Of a stretch of DNA of 64,000 nucleotides, positions 8,632 through 17,120 are shown piece after piece. This stretch comes from Mycobacterium sp. PSTR-4-N. GTDB taxonomy: Bacteria; Actinomycetota; Actinomycetes; Mycobacteriales; Mycobacteriaceae. The first letter of the stretch is position 1. Each line of letters begins with the position of its first letter. Under the pieces are notes generated by a model, which searched no databases, was not told the DNA's origin, and saw only the letters and a program-made list of their open reading frames with translations. The translations under genes and the position numbers were made by a program. Location of the stretch: assembly GCF_022348085.1 (NCBI RefSeq), contig NZ_JAKRFN010000009.1:124001-188000 (forward strand), read 5' to 3'.

Positions 8632-10116
8632 GTGAGCACCCCACGCGTCGGGACGCGGTTCGGGCCCTATGAGCTGCAATCGGTGATCGGCGTCGGGGGT
8701 ATGGGCGAGGTGTACCGCGCCTACGACACGGCCCGGGAACGCATGGTGGCGATCAAGCTGCTGCGCCCGGAGATGGCCGCCGACCCGAGCTTCCAGGAGC
8801 GTTTCCGCCGCGAGTCACGGGTCGCGGCCCGGCTGCAGGAACCGCACGTCATCCCTGTGCACAACTTCGGGGAGATCGACGGTGTGCTCTACATCGACAT
8901 GCGCCTCGTCGAGGGCGCCAGCCTCAAAGAGGTGCTGCGCACCCATGGCGCGCTGCAGCCGCGGCGCGCGGTCGCGATCATCCGTCAGGTCGCCGCGGCG
9001 CTCGATGACGCGCACGCCAACGGGCTGGTCCATCGCGACATCAAGCCGGAGAACGTGCTGCTGACGCCCGACGACTTCGCTTATCTGGTGGACTTCGGCA
9101 TCGCCCACGGCGGCGGAGAGGCGACGGTCACCTCCACCGGGTTGGTCGTCGGATCGTGCGCCTACATGGCGCCGGAGAGGTTCAGCGGGGAGCGCGGCGG
9201 GCCGGCATCGGATGTGTACTCGTTGGCGTGTCTGCTCCACGAGACGCTGACGGGCCGGGCGCCCTTCGAGGCGGGCGATGTGCGGCAGGTGATGAGCGCA
9301 CACATGTTCTCGGCGCCGCCGCGGCCCAGCATCATGCGGCGCGGGATCAGCCGGGCGTTCGACGACGTGGTGGCCCGCGGGATGGCGAAATCGCCGGGGG
9401 ACCGGTACACCTCCGCGGGAGACCTCGCGCGGGCCGCAGGTGCGGCCGCCGAGCGCGCGCCGAGCGCCGCCCCGGTCGCCCCGGCCGCGCCGCCCCCGTC
9501 GACGCGGCAGTTCTCGGCGGCGTATGCGACTCCGCCGCCGTACGCGCCTGGACCGGCGCCCGCGGCACCGCGTCCGTCGCGGCGGTTCAGTCAGGGGCAG
9601 GTCGCGCTGATGGTCGCCACGATCGTGCTGCTCACCGCCGCGGTGGTGCTCGCTCTCGTCCTGGTGTTCAGTGGCGGCGGTACCGGGACCGCGCCGACCA
9701 CGCGCCTCGCGCCGCCGGCATCGTCTGCGTCGTCTTCTGAAGAGACCACGACGTCGGAGGAACCGAGCACGACGACCTCGAGCAGTCAGCCGATCAGCGG
9801 GGTCTCCGGTACGGATTCGCAGGGATTCGTGGGGCATTCGGCCCGCTGTGACAGCGGCGACTCGGCGGCGGCAGCGATCCGAACGGCTCAGTCGTTGGCG
9901 GTGGTGTGCAAGGCCGGTGACAGCTACTACTACCGGGGTGAGCGGTTACGGGACGGCGCGAGCCTGGAGTTGCAGAACGCCCAGCGCTCGGGTGCGGGGT
10001 TCCGGGTCACCAACCCTGCCGACGGCATCCAGTACGCCGTGCAACCGGACGGGTTGACGCTGTCCAGCAGTCGCGGCGTCGATCGGGAGCCGGCAGTGGA
10101 ATACGGTTCGGGCTGA
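8632..10116 (+). CDS. Transmembrane Ser/Thr protein kinase (PknD/E/H-like)
   Basis: A 494-residue eukaryotic-type kinase. The kinase domain is at residues about 12-275, with glycine loop GVGGMGEV, Lys42 (VAIK), HRDIKPEN at 134-141 (catalytic Asp136) and DFG at 154-156. A Pro/Ala-rich juxtamembrane linker follows, then one membrane helix at about 324-346. The extracytoplasmic domain of about 150 residues begins with a Ser/Thr/Glu-rich stalk and contains two Cys that could pair. The GTG at 8632 is preferred because the kinase fold begins immediately. The sensor domain lacks PASTA or beta-propeller repeats and matches no named sensor I recognise. The next gene downstream is a transporter, a possible target. 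Confidence 0.9.
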   Translation: MSTPRVGTRFGPYELQSVIGVGGMGEVYRAYDTARERMVAIKLLRPEMAADPSFQERFRRESRVAARLQEPHVIPVHNFGEIDGVLYIDMRLVEGASLKEVLRTHGALQPRRAVAIIRQVAAALDDAHANGLVHRDIKPENVLLTPDDFAYLVDFGIAHGGGEATVTSTGLVVGSCAYMAPERFSGERGGPASDVYSLACLLHETLTGRAPFEAGDVRQVMSAHMFSAPPRPSIMRRGISRAFDDVVARGMAKSPGDRYTSAGDLARAAGAAAERAPSAAPVAPAAPPPSTRQFSAAYATPPPYAPGPAPAAPRPSRRFSQGQVALMVATIVLLTAAVVLALVLVFSGGGTGTAPTTRLAPPASSASSSEETTTSEEPSTTTSSSQPISGVSGTDSQGFVGHSARCDSGDSAAAAIRTAQSLAVVCKAGDSYYYRGERLRDGASLELQNAQRSGAGFRVTNPADGIQYAVQPDGLTLSSSRGVDREPAVEYGSG

Positions 10117-10162
10117 GCGATCGGGCGTAAGGTACCGGCTACGCGAACAGGGGAGGGCGCCG

Positions 10163-11500
10163 ATGACCACCACGACAGTGCCGCGCTCGAGCGGCGCCGC
10201 GACCCGGCGGGCGATCTGGAACACCATCCGGGGGTCGTCGGGAAACCTCGTCGAGTGGTACGACGTCTACGTCTACACCGTGTTCGCAACCTATTTCGAG
10301 GGCCAGTTCTTCGATGAATCCGAGAAGAACTCGACGGTATACGTGTACGCCATCTTCGCGATCACGTTCGTCATGCGGCCGGTGGGGTCGTGGTTCTTCG
10401 GCCGCTTCGCCGACAGGCGAGGACGACGGGCGGCACTGACGTTCAGTGTGTCGCTGATGGCGTTGTGCTCGTTGGTCATTGCGATCGTGCCGTCGCAGGC
10501 CGTGATCGGCAGTGCGGCGCCGATCATCTTGATCCTGTCCAGGCTGGTGCAGGGGTTCGCGACCGGCGGCGAGTACGGTACGTCGGCCACCTACATGTCG
10601 GAGGCGGCGACGCGAGAGCGGCGCGGGTTCTTCTCGTCGTTCCAGTACGTGACGCTGGTCGGCGGACACGTGCTCGCCCAGTTCACCCTCCTCGTCCTGC
10701 AGACCTTCCTCGACGATGATCAGCTCCGCGAATTCGGTTGGCGCATTGCATTTGCCATCGGTGGTCTGGCCGCGATCGTGGTGTTCTGGCTGCGGCGCAC
10801 GATGGACGAGTCGCTGTCCGACGAGGTGATCGAGGCGGCGAAAGCCGGCAAGGATCCCGGTGCCGGCTCGATGCGCGCACTGTTCACCGAGTACTGGCGT
10901 CCCCTGCTGCTGTGCTTCCTGATCACCCTCGGCGGCACGGTCGCGTTCTACACCTACAGCGTCAACGCGCCCGCCATCGTGAAGACCGCCTACAAGGGCG
11001 AAGGCATGACGGCGACGTGGATCAACCTGGCCGGGCTCGTCTTCCTCATGCTGCTGCAACCGGTGGGCGGGATGATCAGCGATCGGATCGGCCGCAAGCC
11101 GATGCTGGTGTTCTTCGGAATCGGCGGGGTGATCTACACCTATGTGCTGATCACCTACCTGCCCGAGACGCGTTCTCCGTTGACGTCTTTCGCGCTGGTG
11201 GCCGCGGGGTACATCATCTTGACCGGTTACACCTCGATCAATGCGCTGGTGAAGTCAGAACTGTTCCCCGCGCACATTCGGGCCCTCGGTGTGGGCGTCG
11301 GTTATGCGCTGGCCAACTCGATGTTCGGGGGCACGGCGCCGCTCATCTACCAGGCGCTCAGGGAACGCGACCAGGTGCCGTTGTTCATCGGCTACGTCAC
11401 GGTCTGTATCGCGATCTCGTTGATCGTGTACGTGTTCTTCCTGCGCAACAAGGCCGACACCTACCTCGACCGGGAGCGGGGATCGGCGTTTCGGGCGTGA
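10163..11500 (+). CDS. MFS transporter, metabolite:H+ symporter (MHS) type
   Basis: A 445-residue 12-helix permease of the major facilitator superfamily. The N-terminal GNLVEWYDVYVY, the loop FADRRGRRAAL and the TGGEYGTSATYM motif are marks of the metabolite:proton symporter branch, which imports dicarboxylates, alpha-ketoglutarate, proline or betaine. The ATG at 10163 follows AGGGGAGGG. The gene starts 46 bases after the Ser/Thr kinase gene and may be cotranscribed with it. It ends four bases from the stop codon of the convergent TenA-like gene. Confidence 0.88.
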   Translation: MTTTTVPRSSGAATRRAIWNTIRGSSGNLVEWYDVYVYTVFATYFEGQFFDESEKNSTVYVYAIFAITFVMRPVGSWFFGRFADRRGRRAALTFSVSLMALCSLVIAIVPSQAVIGSAAPIILILSRLVQGFATGGEYGTSATYMSEAATRERRGFFSSFQYVTLVGGHVLAQFTLLVLQTFLDDDQLREFGWRIAFAIGGLAAIVVFWLRRTMDESLSDEVIEAAKAGKDPGAGSMRALFTEYWRPLLLCFLITLGGTVAFYTYSVNAPAIVKTAYKGEGMTATWINLAGLVFLMLLQPVGGMISDRIGRKPMLVFFGIGGVIYTYVLITYLPETRSPLTSFALVAAGYIILTGYTSINALVKSELFPAHIRALGVGVGYALANSMFGGTAPLIYQALRERDQVPLFIGYVTVCIAISLIVYVFFLRNKADTYLDRERGSAFRA

Positions 11501-11504
11501 CCTG

Positions 11505-12083
11505 CTAGCGCTCCAATGCCATGTCCCAGAACGCGATCTCGTGGTCGAGGACCTCGCGGACGAGGTCGCCATGCGCGTCGGCGTCGGCCACACTCTCGAG
11601 TCCGCTGACGTAGTCGGCGAACTCCGGCACGGTCCAGTGCTGGACGAACTCGGCAAACGGGGAGTCGTCGGACTTCGCATGGGACCAGGCGAGCAGATAG
11701 ACCCTCTCGATCACCCACAGCGCTGTCAGCGCGGCGGCCGCCGGCGCCGCGTCCAGGCGGAAGAGCAGATCCCGGTACGCCAGCGTCGCCGGTAGTGCGG
11801 GCTGCAGCATGTCGAGCCCGCGTTCACCCGCTTTGTCGTCGAACCAGTCCAACTCGGCGACCAGGGCCACGCATCCGCCGGCGAGCACCCCCTGCGCCGG
11901 GCGGGGAGCCCGCGCCAACAGCCGCGCCTGGAACGCCAGCAGATCGGTGACGAACAACGAATCCTGGACCAGCCAACGGTCGAACGCGTCGGCGTGGATG
12001 GTGCCGTCTCGCACCGCGTCGAGAAACGGATGCTGGGTGGCTGCGGTCCACAGCGAATCGTGCATGCGGGCAACAATAGTCAT
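11505..12083 (-). CDS. TenA-like (thiaminase II / haem oxygenase-fold) protein
   Basis: A protein of about 192 residues resembling the TenA/THI-4 family. The N-terminal LWTAATQHPFLDAVRDG, the DSLFV segment and the late Glu in IERVYLLAWSHA follow the TenA pattern of an all-helical haem-oxygenase fold. TenA enzymes hydrolyse aminopyrimidine breakdown products for thiamine salvage. The family's catalytic Cys is not obvious, so the reaction is uncertain. The start could be ATG at 12083 or 12065; neither has a strong ribosome-binding site. No other thiamine genes are nearby. Confidence 0.7.
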   Translation of the reverse strand: MTIVARMHDSLWTAATQHPFLDAVRDGTIHADAFDRWLVQDSLFVTDLLAFQARLLARAPRPAQGVLAGGCVALVAELDWFDDKAGERGLDMLQPALPATLAYRDLLFRLDAAPAAAALTALWVIERVYLLAWSHAKSDDSPFAEFVQHWTVPEFADYVSGLESVADADAHGDLVREVLDHEIAFWDMALER

Positions 12084-12125
12084 GCCGAAGGCGGCGGGCA
12101 CGCAGCCCGCCGCCTCGGCGCTCGC

Positions 12126-12617
12126 TCAGACCGTCAGAAGCCTCTCGAAGAAGCTGCGGTAGCGCTTGAGCGCGACGCGCAGGTCCTCGGTCGAGGCCTG
12201 CTCACCGCGGCTCCACTGGTCTTCGAGCCGCGAGCGGGCCTGCCCGAAGCCGGTGGTCAGCTGTTGCACCAGATCGGCCACCAGACTGTCGGCCTTCTGC
12301 ACGCAGTCCTTGGGATCGTCGACGAAGCTGGCCTGGACCGCGTCCCACCGGGCGCGCAGACCGGCGAGTTCGTCGTGCGCGAAAAGCCCGGCCTCGGGAT
12401 CGGTTTCGCGCCCGTCGTGGTGCTCTTCTCCGTGATGCTGGTCGGGGTGGTGTTGTGCGCCCGCGACCTGGGGATCCATCGGCGCAGTGGGCGGGCCGGC
12501 GCCGTGGGTCGCGGTGACGTCGTCGCGCGTCGGGGCGACCTGGTCCTCCGGAATGTAGTTCGGATTCTCCGTCGCGAACTGCCGCGACTGGTCCGCGTGT
12601 TGATCGTGGGTGGTCAT
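12126..12617 (-). CDS. Conserved hypothetical protein, paralogue of the upstream gene product
   Basis: A 163-residue soluble protein with a His/Asp/Glu-rich, probably disordered first half (residues about 1-80). The helical C-terminal half contains RWDAVQASFVDDP and RYRSFFERLL. The same two blocks occur in the product of the gene just upstream (RWAQVQTEFVDDP and HYRALFERLL), so the two proteins share a homologous domain of about 90 residues. The genes overlap by four bases (ATGA), indicating coupled translation. I do not recognise a named function. Unlike its paralogue it has no membrane helix, so the pair may form a membrane-bound/soluble heteromer. Confidence 0.75.
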   Translation of the reverse strand: MTTHDQHADQSRQFATENPNYIPEDQVAPTRDDVTATHGAGPPTAPMDPQVAGAQHHPDQHHGEEHHDGRETDPEAGLFAHDELAGLRARWDAVQASFVDDPKDCVQKADSLVADLVQQLTTGFGQARSRLEDQWSRGEQASTEDLRVALKRYRSFFERLLTV

Positions 12618-13186
12618 GCGCGCGCCTCCTTCGAGGTGTCGTTATCGGTGGTGTCGAGAAGTCGCTCGAACAGGGCGCGGTAGTGCACGAAGGCTTCCCG
12701 CTGGCGTTCGGTGTTGACCTCTCCGCGCTCCTGCGCGGTGTGCACGCTGTGTGCTGCCCGGTAGTTCTCGACGATGTGCGGGTGGTCGACGGAGATGTCG
12801 GCTGCACGGCGCTCGAAGTCGTCGACGGGGTAGCCGCGCTGGCGCATCACCTCGGTGACGAGCAGGTCGGCGGTACCGACGGCGCGAGCGGGATCGTCGA
12901 CGAACTCCGTCTGGACCTGTGCCCATCGCACTTCGAAATCGTTGCGCGCCACGGGGGACAGCGCCACGATGTCGAGCTTGTCGCGCTTGCGGGCCCGGTT
13001 GGCGAGTTCTTTCTCCGCCGCTTTGGGGTCACCGGTGCGCTGCACGGTCCGGTCGTACTCCGGTCCGAAGTGGGCCTTGAGGTCTTCACTACTTGTGCGT
13101 CCGCTGCGGGAACGCACTGCCAGCGCCACCAGCACGATCACCACGATGATTGCTGCGGCAATCAAAATCCATTGCCAGGTAGGCAT
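12614..13186 (-). CDS. Membrane-anchored conserved hypothetical protein
   Basis: A 190-residue protein with one N-terminal membrane helix (residues about 5-25, rich in Ile/Val/Ala). A basic, serine-containing segment and a cytoplasmic helical region follow. The C-terminal 95 residues share the WxxVQxxFVDDP...YRxxFERLL pattern with the downstream gene product. The start ATG at 13186 is preceded by GAAAGGAG. The tandem paralogues sit between a TenA-like gene and a small membrane protein gene. The function is unknown; the charged tail and single anchor suggest an adaptor or stress-response scaffold, but that is inference. Confidence 0.78.
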   Translation of the reverse strand: MPTWQWILIAAAIIVVIVLVALAVRSRSGRTSSEDLKAHFGPEYDRTVQRTGDPKAAEKELANRARKRDKLDIVALSPVARNDFEVRWAQVQTEFVDDPARAVGTADLLVTEVMRQRGYPVDDFERRAADISVDHPHIVENYRAAHSVHTAQERGEVNTERQREAFVHYRALFERLLDTTDNDTSKEARA

Positions 13187-13276
13187 TTCGAACTCCTTTC
13201 GTGCACGTCGGGTAACCGTGGCGTGGTCTACGCAAACGTCAGTTTGTGACCGGCGCCACGCGGCCCAGGTCGGAGG

Positions 13277-13432
13277 TCAGAAGTAGTGACGCCGGCCGCC
13301 GACGGCGCGTCCGGTGGAGCCGAGGACCGCGAAAACGGCCCCGACGACGAGGAGGATGACCCCGATCGTGGTGAGGATGGAGATCTTCAGTAGCAGCCCT
13401 GCGATGACGGCGATGATGCCGAGAATGATCAT
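13277..13432 (-). CDS. Small hydrophobic membrane protein (DUF6131-like)
   Basis: A 51-residue protein, almost entirely two hydrophobic stretches (residues 1-15 and 20-38) followed by a basic tail GRAVGGRRHYF. Its size and the pattern MIILGIIAVIAGLLLK resemble the tiny stress-linked membrane proteins grouped as DUF6131 in actinobacteria. The ATG at 13432 has GGAAGG eight bases upstream. It is divergent from the response-regulator gene. The family assignment is from memory of the pattern and is moderate; that it is a real gene is supported by its ribosome-binding site, hydrophobic periodicity and codon use. Confidence 0.7.
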   Translation of the reverse strand: MIILGIIAVIAGLLLKISILTTIGVILLVVGAVFAVLGSTGRAVGGRRHYF

Positions 13433-13493
13433 GATCGATCCTTCCGTAGAGGGAGTTTCGGCCGTTCGACCACGTTCAGTCGACCACCCCCAA

Positions 13494-13511
13494 GGGTGTG
13501 GCGGTACACCC
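13494..13511. promoter_or_regulatory. Inverted repeat upstream of response-regulator gene
   Basis: GGGTGT and ACACCC form a perfect six-base inverted repeat with a six-base spacer, immediately followed by AAGGAGG at 13514-13520. It lies in the short divergent region between the small membrane protein gene and the response-regulator gene. It could be an autoregulatory operator or a weak hairpin sequestering the ribosome-binding region. Confidence 0.35.
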
Positions 13512-13533
13512 CTAAGGAGGTAATGTCGGCGCC

Positions 13534-14190
13534 GTGTCCGAGCCCATCACCGTGGCGTTGATCGACGACTATGACGTCGTCGTCCAGGGTGTGGCCAACA
13601 TGCTCGAGCCCTACCGGGATCGCGTCGTGGTTGCGGAGCTCGATGCGAGCACGCCGCTGAAGGACACGGTCGACATCGCGCTCTATGACAGCTTCGCCCA
13701 ACCGGAGTCCGACCACGAGGAGATCGGCGTCCTGGTTGCCAACCCGTGTGCGCGTCGAGTTGTGGTGTACACGTGGAACTTTCACCCTGACTTGATATCC
13801 AGTGCGCGGGAGCGCGGCGCGCACGGCTATCTGTCGAAGACCCTGCCGGCGCGCGAGCTGGTGGCCGCGCTGGAGGCGGTGCACCGCGGCGAGACGGTGA
13901 TCAGCGAGTCGCCGCCACGCAGCCGGCCCGCGCCGGGCAACGACTGGCCCGGCCGCGGCGAGGGCCTCAGCGACCGGGAGGCCGAGATCCTGGCCCTGAT
14001 CACGCAGGGCAAGAGCAACGCCGACGTCGCGCGGTTGACGTACCTGAGCCCGAACACGGTGAAGTCCTACATCCGCTCGCTGTACCGCAAGCTCGACGTC
14101 GAGAGCCGAACGCAGGCGGTGCTGTGGGGGACCCGGCACGGCTTCCTGCCGGATCACCACCGCATCGAGCACTGGAAGGGGGGTCCGTAG
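13534..14190 (+). CDS. Orphan NarL/LuxR-type response regulator
   Basis: A 218-residue two-component response regulator. The receiver domain has acidic residues near the N-terminus (LIDDYD), phospho-acceptor Asp52 (LYDSF) and switch Lys102 (YLSKTL). A LuxR-type helix-turn-helix follows at about residues 145-205, with LSDREAEILALITQGKSN and LSPNTVKSYIRSLY. Start is GTG at 13534, with AAGGAGG 13 bases upstream; the spacing is long, and an ATG at 13523 is out of frame. No histidine kinase gene is adjacent, so it is an orphan here. Only three bases separate its stop codon from that of the convergent downstream gene. Confidence 0.85.
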   Translation: MSEPITVALIDDYDVVVQGVANMLEPYRDRVVVAELDASTPLKDTVDIALYDSFAQPESDHEEIGVLVANPCARRVVVYTWNFHPDLISSARERGAHGYLSKTLPARELVAALEAVHRGETVISESPPRSRPAPGNDWPGRGEGLSDREAEILALITQGKSNADVARLTYLSPNTVKSYIRSLYRKLDVESRTQAVLWGTRHGFLPDHHRIEHWKGGP

Positions 14191-14193
14191 GAC

Positions 14194-15363
14194 CTAACTC
14201 TTTCGCGCGTGCGGGTAGGTGTCGGCGCGGTGCTGAAACGACAGGATCTCGTCGTTGAGCACGACCCCGTCGCGCATCTCGACGGCGCGCTCAATGGTGG
14301 CGCTGCCCTCCCACTCCGCCGGCCCGCCCAGGACCGTCTCCAGATGCGGCAGCAGCGCCTCGCTGATCTCCCAAGTCGCGGAGTTGAACAGGTAGGACGG
14401 ACTGTGGTCGACCGCGTAGTAGTGAATGCCGTTGTCCAACAGCCGAAGCGGATCGGCGAACGACGTGGGCTGCGCCCAGCTGAAACCCATGCCGGCGTCG
14501 CAGGACACGTCGACGATCAGGCTTCCGGGCGTGAAGTCGGCCAGGTCGTCGTCGGTGGCGAAGATCAACGGGCTCGTGGGGTTCTGCAGCACGCAGTTGA
14601 CGGCGATGTCGTGGTCGGCGAGCAGTCTCGCGACGGGGATGACACCGTCATCGCCGGTGTCGACCCACGTCGCCTCCGGCGGGGCGTCGTCGTCGTGTCC
14701 CATCTGCAGGATCTCGGTGGACGGGATCGGTGCGGCGACGGCCGCGACATCCCGGTTGGTCAGCACGCGGACCTCGTCGACACCGTGGGCGTTCAACGCG
14801 GTGACGGCGCCGCGGGCGGTCGCGCCGAAGCCGATGACTGCCGCACTGAGACGCCGGCCGTAGTTCCCGGTGACACCGATCAGGGACAGCGCGTGCAGGA
14901 CCGAGCAGTACCCCGCGAGTTCGTTGTTCTTGTGGAAGACGTGCAGGGCGAAGCTGCCGTCGGCGTTCCAGTGGTTCATCGACTCGAACGCGATCATCGT
15001 CAGCCGTCGGTCGATGGCGGCCTGCGTCACGTCAGGGTTCTGGACCAGATGCGGCCAGCCCCAGACTATCTGCCGCTCCCGGAACTCAGCCAGGTCCTGT
15101 GCTTCGACCTTGGGCAGCAGGATGACGTCGCAGTCGGCGATCAACTGCTCCCGTGTGCGGAGTCCGCCGACCACATCGGCGAGGGATTCGTCGGTGGCGC
15201 CCAAATGGGACCCGTAACCGTGTTCGACGAAGATCCGGCTGCGGATCGACGGGTCGATGCGGGCGAAGTGATCGGGGTGGATGGGCAGCCGGCGTTCGTC
15301 CGGCTTGCGCGAGGTGGCGAGAACCCCCAGCGTCAGTGCGGGGGCGTCGGTGTTCGCGCTCAC
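14194..15363 (-). CDS. N5-(carboxyethyl)ornithine synthase / alanine dehydrogenase-like oxidoreductase
   Basis: A 389-residue NAD(P)-dependent dehydrogenase of the alanine dehydrogenase/transhydrogenase fold. The N-terminal RKPDERRLPIHPDHF and EHGYGSHLG segments and the Rossmann stretch AVIGFGATARGAV (residues about 175-187) match the family. The overall pattern is closest to N5-(carboxyethyl)ornithine synthase, which reductively couples pyruvate to the side-chain amine of ornithine or lysine. Start is GTG at 15363. It is the last gene on the MetNIQ-like strand, 144 bases behind the substrate-binding protein gene. The context hints at amino-acid-derived metabolite handling; the substrate is inferred only. 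Confidence 0.72.
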   Translation of the reverse strand: MSANTDAPALTLGVLATSRKPDERRLPIHPDHFARIDPSIRSRIFVEHGYGSHLGATDESLADVVGGLRTREQLIADCDVILLPKVEAQDLAEFRERQIVWGWPHLVQNPDVTQAAIDRRLTMIAFESMNHWNADGSFALHVFHKNNELAGYCSVLHALSLIGVTGNYGRRLSAAVIGFGATARGAVTALNAHGVDEVRVLTNRDVAAVAAPIPSTEILQMGHDDDAPPEATWVDTGDDGVIPVARLLADHDIAVNCVLQNPTSPLIFATDDDLADFTPGSLIVDVSCDAGMGFSWAQPTSFADPLRLLDNGIHYYAVDHSPSYLFNSATWEISEALLPHLETVLGGPAEWEGSATIERAVEMRDGVVLNDEILSFQHRADTYPHARKS

Positions 15364-15507
15364 TCGGCTGCCTTCTGGGGCCGGGCGCCGTCGGCGCGCA
15401 GAGCAAGCAGCCGGGATGTGGCGACGGAAAACATGGTGATCTCAGATCTGCTCGAAGGGAGATCAGTACACGCCGCATTCGATGAGCTGTCAAACAGATC
15501 CCGGGCG

Positions 15508-16410
15508 CTACAGCGGCAGGAGGATGCCCTTCACGCTGGGATCGGTGGCCAGGAACTGCTGCACCGCGGGGTCCTTGAACGTCGCGACCAGCTTCTTGAT
15601 GTTGTCGGTGTCCGCCCAGCGGCTGCCGATGGTCAGCTGTCCGGCAAACTCGTCGGGTGCCGGCGGCGCGAAGATCTGCTGTTGCACCGGCACTTTGGCG
15701 GCCAGGTAGTACTCGGTGTAGCCCACCGCGGCGTCCAGGTCGGGCAGTGAGCGGGACTGCGCGGCGAAGTCGAGTAGCGTGAACCTCAGGTTCTTCGGGT
15801 TGGCGACGATGTCCTTCTGCGTCGCGGTCCACTTGTCGACGGCCGGGTTGAGGGTGATCAGGCCGGCCCGTTCGAGCAGCCACAGTCCTTGCGCCTCGTT
15901 GGCGGGGTCGGAGTACAGCGAGACGTTGGCCCCGTTCGGGAGCTGGTTTACGTCGGTGTACTTGTCCGACCAGATGCCGAATCCCCAGCGGAACACCGGT
16001 GTGGCCGCCTGCTCCTGGAAGTCGGGGTTGGCTTCGAGCACCTGGCCCAGCCATAGCTTGTGCTGGTAGACGGTGCCGGCCACTTCGCCGTCGCTGACGG
16101 CGCGGTTGATGGTGTTGCTGTCGGCCAGCCCGCGGAACGCCACTTTGATGTCGTGCTTCGGTGCGACCTCGCGGCTGATGTACTCGATGAGCGCTTGCTC
16201 GGCCGCGTTGCCCTCGTTGGTGGCGACGACCAGGGTTGCTCCCGGGATTTCGTTGGCGGACTTGGTGTCTCCGAAGAAGAAGAACCGGCCCGCGACCACG
16301 GCGACGATCACGACCACCAGCCCGGCGGCAAGCCATATCCAGCGGGGACGTTTCTTGAGGTCGAACCCGTGGTCGTCGGGACCGGCGACCTGGCTCTCGG
16401 TGGTGGTCAT
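15508..16410 (-). CDS. MetQ/NlpA-family substrate-binding protein, membrane-anchored
   Basis: A 300-residue periplasmic-binding-protein-like component of a MetNIQ-type importer. The NlpA-fold segments GLADSNTINRAVSDGEVAGTV, QHKLWL and YTEYYLAAK are recognisable. It has an unusual N-terminus: a cytoplasmic KKRPRW, then one membrane helix (about residues 25-45), and no lipobox cysteine, so it appears to be tethered by a transmembrane anchor instead of lipid. It overlaps the permease gene by four bases (16407-16410). MetQ proteins bind methionine or its derivatives; the true ligand is not evident. Confidence 0.82.
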   Translation of the reverse strand: MTTTESQVAGPDDHGFDLKKRPRWIWLAAGLVVVIVAVVAGRFFFFGDTKSANEIPGATLVVATNEGNAAEQALIEYISREVAPKHDIKVAFRGLADSNTINRAVSDGEVAGTVYQHKLWLGQVLEANPDFQEQAATPVFRWGFGIWSDKYTDVNQLPNGANVSLYSDPANEAQGLWLLERAGLITLNPAVDKWTATQKDIVANPKNLRFTLLDFAAQSRSLPDLDAAVGYTEYYLAAKVPVQQQIFAPPAPDEFAGQLTIGSRWADTDNIKKLVATFKDPAVQQFLATDPSVKGILLPL

Positions 16411-17120
16411 GCGGTGACGGTTCCTTTCACACGGGCGTGGGGGGTGGTGAAGCGGACCGCGGCGTCGCCGATCAGCTGGACGGCGGCGACGGTCGCGACG
16501 AGGATGACGATGGTGGCCAGCATGACGCCCTGGTCGAAACGCTGATAGCCGTAGGTGACTGCGACGTAACCGATTCCGCCCGCACCGATGGTGCCGGCGA
16601 TCGCGGAGTATTCGATCATCGCGATGATGTTGATGGTCAGCCCGCCGAGGATCGACGGGACGGCCTCGTTGAGTTGGGCGGTGCGGATGATCTGCAGCCG
16701 CGAGCCGCCCGATGCACGGGCGACCCTGACCACTGACGGCGGCACCGATCGCAGCGAGTTCTCGACGATGCGGGTGAAGAACGCGATGCCGGCCAGTGAC
16801 ATCGGCACCACGGCCGCCGCGATGCCGATGTTCGTACCGGTGATGAACCGGGTGAACGGCATGATCGCGGCCATCAGGATCAGGAAGGGCAGCGAGCGGC
16901 CGATGCTGATGATCCAGCTCAACACCGTGTGCAGCGTGGGGTTCTCGAACAGGCCGCCGGGCGCGAGGTTGTGGATCAGCGCACCGAGCGGCACCCCGAC
17001 CAGGACGACGATCGTCATCACGATGCCGACCATGATCAGCGTGTCGATGAGTGCGGGGAACAGCAGACCCGGCAGCTCATTGACGGGGACCTTGGCGTTG
17101 GCCAGCAGGGTCTGCGTCAC
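16407..17120 (-). CDS. MetI-type ABC transporter permease
   Basis: A 237-residue inner-membrane permease with about five to six helices, matching the MetI (D-methionine) family. The cytoplasmic coupling loop SLRSVPPSVVRVARASGGS is in the position expected for the EAA motif that contacts the ATPase. Four-base overlaps with the ATPase gene (17117-17120) and the binding-protein gene indicate translational coupling and a fixed-stoichiometry transporter. Confidence 0.87.
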   Translation of the reverse strand: MTQTLLANAKVPVNELPGLLFPALIDTLIMVGIVMTIVVLVGVPLGALIHNLAPGGLFENPTLHTVLSWIISIGRSLPFLILMAAIMPFTRFITGTNIGIAAAVVPMSLAGIAFFTRIVENSLRSVPPSVVRVARASGGSRLQIIRTAQLNEAVPSILGGLTINIIAMIEYSAIAGTIGAGGIGYVAVTYGYQRFDQGVMLATIVILVATVAAVQLIGDAAVRFTTPHARVKGTVTA

